A stretch of 64,000 bases of DNA from Amyelois transitella. Its lineage: Eukaryota; Arthropoda; Insecta; Lepidoptera; Pyralidae. Position 1 is the first letter of the stretch; every line of letters starts with the position of its first letter. The position numbers were made by a program, and so were the translations under genes. This document shows, in pieces, positions 33,940 to 46,900 of the stretch. The stretch spans positions 1,479,501-1,543,500 of the forward strand of contig NC_083505.1 of the NCBI RefSeq assembly GCF_032362555.1. The letters are read 5' to 3'. Under the pieces are notes generated by a model. That model was not told the DNA's origin. It searched no databases and was given only the letters and a program-made list of their open reading frames with translations.

Positions 33940-34095
33940 GGGCTCGTGCAGCGTGCCACCGACCGCTAGTCGCTAGTCGTCGGTCGGTGGCACGTTCGAT
34001 CCAGTCTGTCCGAGTCGGACCTAGGTCGGACTCGGACAGACTGGACTAAGACAAACCTAGGTCGGACGATTTCGGCGGCACGCTACACGGACCCC
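33940..34095. mobile_element. Foldback (MITE-like) element with two internal palindromes
   Basis: The outer ends, GCTCGTGCAGCGTGCC on the left and the reverse complement of GGCACGCTACACGG on the right, form imperfect terminal inverted repeats. Inside is a 14-bp perfect hairpin (33952-33965 with 33981-33994), then a 44-bp near-perfect palindrome (34001-34044) centred on GACCTAGGTC with only one mispaired position. It is GC-rich against an AT-rich background. Confidence 0.7.
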
Positions 34096-34199
34096 AAGGT
34101 TTACCTATCTAGCCAAACTCGTCATTAGAAATTTGGTTCAAATGGAGAATTTTGAAAGTAGGTACAATAGCTTGTAAAAATACTGTATTTACTATATTC

Positions 34200-34312
34200 A
34201 GGTTGGCTGAAAGAGATCCCACTTAGAGATAAGTCCGCCTTTGAACTGTACTGTTTTATATTTGTAATGTACTCTTTTAGTGAACAATAAAGCATTTATT
34301 TACTTATTATAT
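34200..34312 (+). mobile_element. Non-LTR retrotransposon 3' end fragment
   Basis: 'ggctgaaagagatcccactt', 'gataagtccgcctttg' and 'gaacaataaagcatttattt' resemble the 3' UTR of a common lepidopteran LINE (recognised by style, not searched). Confidence 0.5.
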
Positions 34313-34689
34313 CAGCTAAATTAACAGAAATATACAAGTAGGAACTCTTATATTATTGGCGTACGGAATCCTATCTTTGGAAGCTCGTTAAACCTGCACC
34401 TCCTTTTTTACTTACAAGTACTAACTTCGAAAGTACATTTCGAAACATAACTTTATCCTGACACCAAAAAAAGGCACATGCAAACTGCAAATACCTAGGT
34501 ATCAAAGCTACACAGTAGAAAGGGTTAAACCAGTATATAACAAACCCGTTATTCATTTCAATTTCCGCGTACAATCTGACCCGAAACCTTAAATTCCTCG
34601 TGTTTTATGCAATTCAATTAACATCCCACAATTACTGAGAAGTATTTTAAACGATTCGCATCTTGTGAATCCTTTCGAAACTAGTAGGG

Positions 34690-34960
34690 GACTTCAGGAG
34701 TAGGGGCGGTAAAACGGAACGTCGCCCGCCGCTCGCGACACTGCCGTCGAATCTGTCGCCGCGCTCAGCCATTGCCACGGAAATTAAAAAAAGAATTTAA
34801 AAAAAAAAGGTTAAAGTTTATGGCCGGTTTTTTGAAATTTTGAATTCGGAACTAGTGTGGTGAAAAGTGGATTGTTTGGTGGTCAGTGTGGGAGCGTTTC
34901 AGTTGGACAGTGAGTGTTGTGTGTGATGGTACTCTGCCGCTCTATTTGTGAGAGTGCAGC
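34690..34960 (+). promoter_or_regulatory. Probable promoter and 5' UTR of the FAS1 gene
   Basis: A CpG-rich patch (about 34700-34770) precedes two arthropod-style initiator candidates, TCAGT at 34883-34887 and TCAGTT at 34899-34904, some 60-80 bp before the start codon. No TATA box sits at the proper distance. The exact start site is not known. Confidence 0.4.
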
Positions 34961-37900
34961 ATGAGGGTTGTTCAGGTTCTACTGTTGGCGCATGCGGCCT
35001 ATGCCATTACTGGACCTAGGGTGAGTGTTTTTTTTTTATTTTGCTACGTGCTGTGAGCAAAAGCGTTATCAACTAACACACATCGTTAAAAAGTCAACTT
35101 AGATAATTGTCTTTTAAAGATTTGAGTCCCTAAATGTATGTACATTTTCTAAAATGTAACTTTTGCATTTAGCAAAAATATTATTGAATTTACATGGTAT
35201 TTTGACAGCGATCTTTGTTTCGTAACGTTAAGTTACAAAGTACGGTTTTTTCATAAAACCTCTGATCATTACAGCTTTATTCAGTTCTAATTAATTTTCT
35301 AATAATTTTTGATGTAAGTTTTTAGTGACCTCTTAAAAAAATTACTGGAAGACATAGATTCGTCTTATTCAAACTTGCCGACGACTTTATCGCTTGTTAG
35401 GAAACTATTTTGATGATTTTAAGTACAAATATAATAAAATCCACCAATAATCTCAGAAATAAAATTTTATAAAACCTATATACAATTAATTGGAAAACAA
35501 TGGTATTTGTGGAAGAAAAATTTAATACATACATCATATAATCACGTCTATATCCCTTGCGGGGTAGACAGAGGGACAGACTCATTCCCACGGGAACGTT
35601 GAAAGGGGGATGCCTGAGATGAACGTGGCGGAGAGATAGCCAATACATAGATCAATTGATGACAACCTCCTCATTTTCAGTATATTGTAAAAATACTAGA
35701 ATTTCCGTGGAATCCGAATTAACGTCCTTTTACACTGGATTCACGTGGTATATAACGTGGTCACGTCTTTAACCTTAACGTGGTGGACAGTGCCAACTAC
35801 AATGTTTTTGACCATTGTCATAAAAATCGAAGATCACGTTCTTCTGGACTTGAGATTCAGAGTTGAATGGTGGAATTGAGATTCAAAAATAGTGGTAGGT
35901 TGCTTTGTTAGCCCAGCTCATAAACATTTCCCTTGACCGGCTTTTCCAAACTGTATGGGAAGAGAAACAACTTTTGTTTTTTTACTACGCTTTTATTTTC
36001 TTTAGCATAGAATAGAATAATAATATGGAAGCTACTGACTTATTTATTTATATTCTAAAACTTAGGTACTTATAACTTACTAATTGGGCATGCGACTTAG
36101 TCCGCGTGGAATAGTTATTTTGGGCATCATTTAAGCCCTCAAGGATGAATAAATTTGCTCGTTTTTTTTTCACATTCTCCATTATTCTTCGTTCTTATAG
36201 TTGCAGCGTGATGTTATATAGCCTAAGCCTTCCTCGATAAATGGTGTAGGTCTATTCAACACAAAAATATTTTTTTAATTCGAACCAGTAGTTCCTGAGA
36301 TTAGCGCGTTCAAACAAACAAACAAACTCTTTCGCGTTCAAACAAACAAACTCTTCAGCTTTATAATATTACTCGTAGATAGATAACATACTTTTATTTT
36401 GCACAAACTGCAAGGCAATGTATTTAAGTTGCAATTACATATAATTTCACTTCTCAAAACTGTATTTTCCGCCATGTTTTATATCTTTTTTTTTAATTTT
36501 CGAATGCGATTCATGAATGTGGTGGAACGGAGAGTAGTCGAGAGCAAAAAATATATTCATAAATACTTGTTCACATTTGGCAAGTAGCAACATGTAATTT
36601 TAACATTTCCTTTTTTATTATTAATTTAATGAAATCTTATCCAAATAGAGTTGTGCGTCTACCTTGACATAATTTGACCAGTGTGTACATACATACATAT
36701 CTTATTTCATCTTTATTTATTTGACGAAATCTGCACTGACGCCTTGGAAGCGGCAGTAAACTTAGTTTTAAGTAATTTATTGGGCGTCAAACAATGTTGT
36801 GAAACCATAAGATTTGACAATTATTAAGCGTTTAATTATTATTTATAATAATGAATAAAAATTTTGAATTTGAATTTTTATCGAAATCCATAATAGTTTT
36901 ACATTCATGTTTTTTAATGTTCACAATGTGCATTCGTTCCCGATTTAGATTTAAGAGATCTATCGGTGAAAATGCTGAATTGTATTTTGTTCCGCCGCTT
37001 CTTCTACACATGCGCTTTGATAGCGGTAGTAGTTATAATAACATAAAAGTGATGCGACGTCAATAAGTGATACCTTGTACCTATCCAATTTAAAAAATAA
37101 ATCTTTTCTATTCTAGTAACTAATGTATGCCCGCGGCCTTTCTCATGTATAACGAAAATTTGCATTAATTTACTTTCCCAGGGGAATTTAAGGAAATCCT
37201 TCCTTAGTGCGTCCAAATCAGTATACAATAGCAAAATTCATTTTCGAAATATAATGATTGTAAGTATGTAAGGTAGTATAAATAGCAATACTATTTATTC
37301 TTAACTAACAGTACGAAATTGGATAATACGTATTTTTTATATAATTTTTTTATCATTTACCTGTAATTTTTTACAATTACTTTATTGGTTCGAATTTTTG
37401 TGAAAGGAGAAATTATAAATATAAATGTAGGACACCAGAACTACAAGCGTACAACTAATTCCATTGTTAAAATCTGAATATTTAAATTATATTGACATAC
37501 ATACATACATATAATCACGTCTATATCCTTTCCCTTGTCCTAGAGTAGACAGAGCCAACAGTCTTGAATAAACTAATAGGCCACATTCAGCTGTTTGACT
37601 TAATATGGAATTGAGTTGTTTGACGCAATCGCAAGTTTATAAGTCTATTTCTTAATCGCCTTAATTATATTTTGTACACCAATTAATCTTAAAACTTTAC
37701 ACTTCGTTCCATTATCAAATCATCGCCAACATAGGATCAACATCAATATAGGAACGACCTCAATATATTTCGGTCAGCACACTCGCACGTTATACTCGCT
37801 CGTTTAACTAGCACAATCTGAACATACTCTTAGATAACATCTCCGGCAAACCTGTTTATGCAAAATTACTTTCTTCGATGACTCGACATGTCGTAACATT

Positions 37901-40900
37901 ATTTGCATACCTAATATTACCTAATTTCATTTGAATAGTCATACTTAAATTTGAAATATTATAATTTTATGGGTTATAGGTACTTAAATTTTTATTACTT
38001 TTTAACTAAGTATAGTAGAAATATATAAGTTAATATTCATTCTTAATCTTGACTAATATTTTAAATGCAAAAGTGAGTTAATTTGTTCACTAGATTTTAC
38101 CCGCAGTTTCGCCCACGTCAATTAAGCGACCACCTACAATTAACATTTACTAATAGGTAATTAGTAAGAAATATCGAAAATACTACAAATTAATTATTTA
38201 TAGTGGACGTAATATCTTCTAAAAATCTTTTTACCTTGACACACATAGAGGTCAAACTCTGAGAATTTTCATGAGTCGTGGTAAAATAAATTATATAAAA
38301 CTTGAGTAAACAATGCTTAAATTATAAAATTGTGCGACAATATTAATTTCATAGAGATTAATGTTAATAATACACACACATTAGTTTTAGTCCGCGGCAA
38401 AATCTCGTGTGAAAATGGACAGAATTTTCCTAATTCATTGTTTTAGTGATTAATACTTAAGTTCCCATAGATGTCGTGAAATACGACTAAGGAAATAGCT
38501 AATAAACTTGAGATTCTCCTTGTAAGCGATGGGCTACCAACCTGTCTCTATTTGAATCTAAATTCTATCAAAAAGTCAAACAGCTGAACGTGGCCTTTCA
38601 AACTTTACAAGACTGTTGGCCCTGTCTACCCTGTGTAATTTTTTTTAAACGCCTGACGGCCGAAAAAGTCGGTCTAAATGCCGTTTGGCATTCTCTACCA
38701 GTCATCCAGCTGACCAAAGAGAAGCGACAAAGTGCACATGCATACTGCAAAATAACATTTAGCTATCCACAAAGAAAATCGTCCAAACCAATGACAACAA
38801 CGCGTGTCTTTTTTTTTTAAATTAAGGCTTCTTACTAAGGAGTTTTCATTTAGGTTATAATTTAATCTGTAATGAACCCATCGCCATCGCCTAAAAGAAG
38901 AATCCCAAGTTTATAAACCAATCCCTTAGTCGCCTTTTACGACATCCGTGGTGAAGAGATGGAGAAGTCATATTCTTTTTTCTAATGGTGCCGGGAACCA
39001 CACGGGAACCCCGGGCTCCTATCCAGAAAAGTGAGAATGTACCACTGACTGACGCCAGGAGAAGTAGAATGTGTTAGTAACATGAAAATACAATAATATT
39101 AAATAGGATGCAGATAAAGAGCCGCAAATAAACGCGTGTGGAGAAAGTATCGTATTGTCGCGACGTACACGCGAACAGACAATTATTATTAACGACCACA
39201 GACTAAAGAACCAGAGGCTAAAGATTTTAACATAGACAATGCGCGGTTATAGCCATAAACGCGGGAAACATGTTAGTGGGTGAAAATAAGTAAGTAAATA
39301 ATGAAAGTTGAGATGAAAACATTTAGGTGTGTTAAGTTTTATAACCTAGACTTGTTTTCTTAACATGGCGTAAGTAAATCTCATTTATATGTATGTGTGT
39401 ATTTATTTATATATTTATAAAAACTTTATTGTACAAACGTATATAGCACAATTAGCGGACTTAATGCTGGAAGCATTTTCTAATGCAATAATAAAGCATT
39501 ATGTAATGTATATTGATTACGAATTTAAGATTGTAGGCTCTGTCTACCCCGTAAGGGATAAAGACGATTCATATTTATCTTCAATACCTAAATAAATAAA
39601 TATGCATACATACATATAGTCACGTCTATATCCTTTGCGGGATAGACAGAGCCGAAAGTAACGTTCGACTTTTTGGCTTGATGATAGAATTGAAATTCAA
39701 ATAGAATCTCAGTTTTAGACCATCGCCTAAAAGAATATTCCCAAGTTAAAAAGCCCAAGGGATGAGCCCTTAGGAAAATAAATATGTACGGAACACAGCT
39801 TTAGTTAGCCTCGAAGTAAGTTCAAAACTTGTGTTACAAGATACTAATTCAACAAACTCTTCAGCTTTATAATATTAGTATAGATTATATTCAGGTCACA
39901 GAACTAGGAATTCTTATGGTTTATGTCATTTATACGACAGACAAAGAAACAATATCGCTTCCTCAACGCATACGGAACTTAACTTGGGTTTCAGAACTTT
40001 CACATGCAAAACAAACACACAACCTTTCCCTTTGTGGTTTAGTATGGGTCTGATGTAACAGCCTTATGTATGATTATATCTAAAATGACTAAAGGTCAAG
40101 TTTATTATTTGAAAGCCTACAATTTAACACGCTTTCATCATACATAACTGTACATAGTGCCGTGTGGTTTACGGCACCTTAGAATAGAAACACTCCATAT
40201 CTTTCCCATGGATGTCGTGAAAGGCAACTAAGGGATAGACTTTTAACTTGAGATTCTTCTTAAAGGCCATGGGCTAGCAATCTGGTACTATTTCAATCTC
40301 AATTTCACCATTAAGCTTTTCCAAGTCCTTTCAAAACTGTATGCTCTGTCTACCCCGCTGCAGATACCGACGTGATTATGTATACATCAATCAAGATCAT
40401 CATACAAGATCATTCAATTAACCAAAATACTTAATGGCCTAAAACATTAAATCTGATGACATAATACTCTTTTTCTCAGTCGGTTAAGGCCGGATATTGA
40501 TCATTAACATCTGTGCAGACAACCGATATAATGCTACTATTGAACTGACAAGTTTCGTATGTGTAATTGATGTAAGTACAAACAGACAGATGTTACGCAC
40601 AGATATAAATATATATATATCACTTTCACTTGGTCCGGCCCACACGATGCTCGGTGAAGGGAATATTGTACAGACATCTATACTAATATTATAAAGCTGA
40701 AGAGTTTGTTTGTTTGTTTGAACACGCTAATCTCAGGAACTACTTTCTCGTCTAATTGAAAATTTATTTTTGCGTTGAATAGATCATTTATCGAGGAAGG
40801 TTTTAAGCTATATAACTAAACGCTGCAACTTTAAAGGAGCAAAGAAATAATGGAATATAATATAATATAATAAAACGCGGAAAATTAATTGAACCTTGAG

Positions 40901-43900
40901 GGCTTCAATGATGCCGAAAATATCTATTCCACGCGGACGAAGTCGCGGGCACAGCTAGATAAATAATAATAATCTTTATTTTTCTTTACTCATATAGAAT
41001 TACACGGTTAAAAAATTAATAATAAGGTGAAATATGCAAATACAAAAAAATGATCTCTGTGAGAGACTGATGTAGGTACTAGGAAAACCTGTTTGACAGA
41101 TTACTAGCCTCTCCTACTCTGAACCACGTGTATACAATGCAGGTAAACACTTATACTAGTTTAGGTACATACCTACTGTGGAGGAAAATAAAAAAATATC
41201 TAAAAATTATTAATGAAATATGAAAAAAATAAAATAAGCAATAACGAAAAGAAATGAGCATATGAACATACATATACCCATCATGAATCCATAGAATAGA
41301 ATAGATTTATTATCGAAATTGGATACAAGGTATCATTTATTGACGTCACATAACTTAAATTTTATTATAACAACTACCGCTTCCAAAGCGCATGTGTAGA
41401 AGAAGCGGCGGAACAAACTACACTGCAGCATTTTCATCGGACGTCAATTTACAAATATAGATCTCTTAAATCTAAATCGTGGACGAATGCACATTGTCAC
41501 ACACAATAATAAAAAAAAGCATGAATGAAACTAATTATTTCAATACGAATATTTCGTCAAATATTAGTATTGAAATAATTAGTAACAACATTATCATAAC
41601 GGCAGAAGACATAGAATTTTTTTTAAGCAATGATTACTAACAAATTTTCTGTTTATTCATAAGTTAGAGATTTCAACCAAGATGAGGAAGTTCTCTTGCA
41701 ATTTAATGTAGAAAATTGATTTATATTTTTTTTAATCACTAGTGTATTTGGTGCAAATATTTATTAAGTGTGCAGTGTGATTGTAACAAATGACGACTTA
41801 GTGAATTGGTTCATTCATCTCAAGCTTTAACCATGACATAATAAGGCTTAGGTCCCCCTTAAAAAATTGTCAAGATACCCAAAAAGTAAAGACTACCTGA
41901 CATACAAAAATTTAGGATTCATTCATTTTATGTGTATTATTGCTTTATATGTATTGTAAACGTTATAACGATAAAAAGAAAAAATAATAGGACCACTGCA
42001 TCTCTTTCCTATGGGTGTCGTAAAAGGCGACTAAGGGATAGACTTATAAACTTGCTATTCTTCTTTTAGGCGATGGGCTAGCAACCTGTCACTATTTAAA
42101 TCTCAATTCTATCTTAAAGCCAAATAGCTGAAGTGGCCTATCAGTCTTTTCAAGACTGTTGGCTCTGTCTACCCAGCAAGGGATATAGACGTGATGATAT
42201 GTGTGTATATATATATCTTATGAACTGAGTAATACTCGTTCATGTCATGATTTTCTAGCAGACGCGGCGAGAATGGTAAAAGGCTATATAAAGGTGAACG
42301 GAGGTTTCCACAAAACGTTGAAAGTTCACTTTCGTTTCGTCTGCGAGTAAGTATGTTTATACATGCCTGTCTCGTAAACTCTCGATTATGTTTATTGGAT
42401 AGAAAATACTCGAAAGTGAAATAAGAAAATATGGTGATAAGTTCAGATTTCCGTGTGGTTCCCGGCACAAATAGATAGACTAATAGATGTATGATAAAAT
42501 TGAGATTCAAATAGTGACAGGTTGCTAGCCCATCGCCTAAAAGAAGAATCCCAAGTTTATAAGCCTATCCCTAAGTCGCTTTTACGATATCCTAAGTATT
42601 TAAAATATTTTGAAATACATACCTCAGTATTATAAACTTTATTTTATCCTTACAACTTACAGATAAATATAAAAATGACTCAGTTAATCCAATACGATAG
42701 TAACCCCTAAAACAATTAAAGACATACATACATACATACATACATACCTACATATAATCACGTCTATGTCCCTTGCGGGGTAGACAGAGCCAACAGTCCT
42801 GAGCGGACTGATGGGCCACGTTCAGCTATTTATCACGTGTTATTTAGCACGTTCGGCTTTAAGATAGAATTGAGATTCGAATAGTGACAGGTTGCTAGCC
42901 CATCGCCTAAAAAAAGAATCTCAAGTTTGTAAGCCTATCCCTTAGTCGCCTTTTACGACATCTTCGGGAAAGAGATGGAGTGGTCCTATTCTTTTTTGTA
43001 TTGGTGCCGGGAACCACACGGTACAATTATAGAACAGCTTATAAATCAAGTTACATTGCTCATTTAAATGATTTACTGTTGTAACATCAGAATCTGAAAC
43101 AAATGAGGCTCTGTATCACACTAATTACCAATTCGTGTAATGACCACATGACACGCGCGCGTCACGCCACGAATGCAGGGCAGTGATCTTTATTCGTTAA
43201 TGTTGAATAGAATAGAATAGAATAGAATAGAATAGATTTATTTTCAAAATTGGATACAAGGTATCACTTATTGACGTCACATAACTTAAATCTAATTATA
43301 ACTACTACCGCTTCCAAAGCGCATGTGTAGAAGAAGCGGCGGAACAAACTACACTGCAGCATTTTCATAGGACGTCAATTTACAAATATAGATCTCTTAA
43401 ATCTAAATCGTGGACGAATGTACATTGTCTACATTAAAAAACATGTATGAATGTAGAACTGATTATGTCAATACGAATATTTCGTCAAATAAAATAAATA
43501 TAAAATAAAATATGTACATACTGTACAAATTATGTCAAGATCATGTCAAAAATACACAAGCATTTAAGAGGCCATTATGTCCAGCTCGGGCCACACATGT
43601 TTATCATTAATATAATCATCCGTGCTGTAATAGGCTTTCCTACAAAGCTCAACTTTAATATACTGTTTGAATTTTCTATCATTCATTTCAAGAACACTTT
43701 TTGGTAATTTATTATAAAATCTTATACAATTAATCAGAAAAGATTTCCCTACCTTAGCCAGCCGATGTGCTGGGATCGACAACTTGTAATTGTTCCGCAG
43801 TGATCTACTAGTACATTCACCTACTTTTTTGAAAGAGTCTAAGTTTTTCCTAACATGCATGATGTTATCGAATATGTATTGGGAGGGCAAAGTTAAAATA

Positions 43901-46900
43901 TTTAGGTTTTTGAAAAAATCTCTAAGGGAATCTCTTTGTTTAAGACCGTAGATATATCGAATTGCCCTTTTTTGTAAAATAAATGAATGAAAAAATGTTG
44001 ACTAGAGAAGGTACCGTGTGGTTCCCGACACCTTGGTATTTATAGGAACAATCCTTCTTTTTCACATGGATGTCGTAATAACTCACTGTTAGAATCTCAA
44101 TGCCACCAAGTAACAATACATCTGAATGTGGCTTTGCAAACTGAAAATCGGTAAGTTAAAATGATTTCAGTACCGCACATAAACTACTATTATTTATAGA
44201 TTTTATAAGATTAAACACATTATTGTTAACTAGTTAGTAAGAACATTTTTTTGAAGAGCAAATGAACGTTATTTACGAGTATTTAGCTCCCAGACATTCA
44301 GTCATTTCTTTAGTGTCTTAATTCGTATTGACAGTTATCGATGACAAGCAGTCATGTTGTACATCTCAATTTGAAGTCATTACGGAATTATAGTGTTGAG
44401 AAGAGAGAAGGTAATTATTAGCAAGCAACGGGTATGTAAGTAGAATAATTATAAGTGTTTAGTGACTAGATGTGACAGAACATCTAGTCAGGGACGGGAC
44501 GGGACGGGATGGCGACGCACTGTGGATGCCCTCTGCCCCAGCTAGACATAGGACCTTAAGTCAAGTAAGTCAGTGACTAGATGTACTTATCACAGACATT
44601 TTGTTTTAATTGTAGCGGGATCGATAATTCGGGCTCGACCGTCACATATGTAGGTGTGATGCCTAGGGAACCGCGGCTCCAACGATATCGAGTCGGAGGT
44701 TGTATTTATGCTGCAATCCGAGAAATCTTTGCTTGCGTGATTTAGACTATACGCTGTTATTGGCTGACAGCGTCGTTTGATTGGCTGTTGTTACTTGTGG
44801 CTTAGAGATGTCGCCGAATAACTTTTTATTGATTATCGATGAATAAAACTATATTAATTTCACCCTTTTTTTTATTTTCATCAACTCAATATAAGTAATA
44901 ACGTTACTTTATTCTGAACTTCAATAAAAAACTGGTTTTATATGCGTTGATAGCATAGATACATACCGCTAGTCTTATATTATTCGGATTTCTATACATT
45001 TTCTGTCAGCTATTAGTTTTTATAGTAACCGATAATGCAATGAATAATGTATTTAATGTACCGAGAATGATGTCTATATGTCAGTGTCTCGTGGACGTCA
45101 TATGTTCGTGATTGTATAATTTCTCTTGATGCGTAAGCGCAAGCCATTTTGCTCGTGAACGGATTTCATTAATGATTATAAGGCTAGTGGTTACGCTTGA
45201 TAGTATTTGTGTTTTATATATAAAAAAATAAGTGTATATTTAAATTATTCAGTTTTCCTTTCTACCTACCTACCTAACCTTCGAGATTTCATGATAATTG
45301 GCGTTGTCTATCCAGTAAGTTAGTAGTCTAATTTTGGACTACTACAAATAGGAGGTTTACATATAATCACGTCTGTTTGCCTTGCGGGGTAGAGAGTCAA
45401 CAGTTTTGAAAAGAATGATAGGCCACGTTCAGCTCAATGATAGTTGAGATTCAACAAGATCAATTCAATTCAAGATAATAAAATTCAAGATAGTGACAGG
45501 TTGCCAGTCCATCGCCTAAGAGAAGAATCCTAAGTCTATAAGCATATGCCTTAATTGCCTTTTACGACATCCATGGGAACGAGATGTAATGGTTCCTCCA
45601 GCCTTTTTTTATTGTTGCTGGGGGTTCCCAGCAACAATAAAAAATTTAAATACTAGTATTAATTATACTAGTAAACATGTCATAGGTATCACTGGCACAT
45701 AGAAACCTTTATGGTCACTGATTCAATGTAAAGACAAGCATTGCGCCATCAAATATTTTTTATTGTTAAAAAAAATTAAGAATAAAAAATATTTAATTAA
45801 TCGCAGTTGTGGCGTGTTCTCATACGAGATAAAATCACGCCTCTTTCCCGGAGTGGTAGGCAGAGACTACCTCTTTCCACTTGCCACGATCTCTGCATAC
45901 TTCCTTCGCTTCATCCACATTCATAACTCTCTTCATGCAAGCTCGGCGGTTTCGGGTACTCTTGACCTGACCCTTTATCAGGACGTCCTTAATTTGATCA
46001 AGATACGTTCGTCTAGGCCTTCCCATTCCGACCTCTTCTCTTTGGACAGAAACCCAATGACTATGATCCTGGATTGGGTGAGTCAGGTTTTCTTAAGACG
46101 CAACTTTCGTCTGATCTCCGCAACCTTTGCAAGCGAACTTTACCCTCTTTGCATCATGCAGTTGCTTGAATGTGCAGGATTTTTCTATATTTTCCTTCAC
46201 CATAAGAGAATCGGTTAGCCATCAAATGTCCAATATTCAGAAAATTGACATTGGTGCAAAAGTTGCTGTCAGATTTGAACTTGGGTCTCACACTTTTTCG
46301 ACCACGGGCGCTCTAACCATTAAACGCTACTTATACTTAACGGTAACCCATCGATTTTTAGGGTCAGAGGGTCAAGACCATAAAAAGGCTATGTCATTAA
46401 TCTCAGTGCAATATTTTTTGGCATCTGGTGGTCAATTACTATGGCTACCGAATGTCGACACACTTTTGGACACATTTATTTTTTACAGACTTGACCCCCA
46501 GGTTTTTTGGCGACTGTACTACTAATAACTTATTCCTTTAAATATAAAGAATTGAACAGTAGGTAGACAGAACCAATAACTAAATATAAGACAATAACTA
46601 ACTAAAACTAAACTAAGATAATAACTACAACATTTTAAGTACACGTTAAGCTCATCCCTAAAAGATAAATACTAAATGTACATATAGGCTTATAACATTA
46701 TTTTACAACCAACGTGTGATGTGATGCAGTAGCACACTATCTGAACTAATTATCTCTTCTACAGCCTGACCCTAGTCTCGATAAAATCCCCGCCAATCAG
46801 GAGAGTAACCCGGAATGTATTTGACCATGACCTTGCATTAGGTAAATAAGGTTTTTCAACGAACCGACTTCCTTCTGACCTCCACTACCTTTGCAGGGGA

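Noticed and set aside
42722..42750. CRISPR-like or telomeric short repeats in CATA/TATG runs
   Set aside because: These are the 3' tails of SINE-A and RTE copies; there is no repeat-spacer pattern.
45763..46525. 151- and 132-codon plus frames
   Set aside because: They run through an antisense RTE fragment and an interspersed repeat; no conserved motif or splice support.
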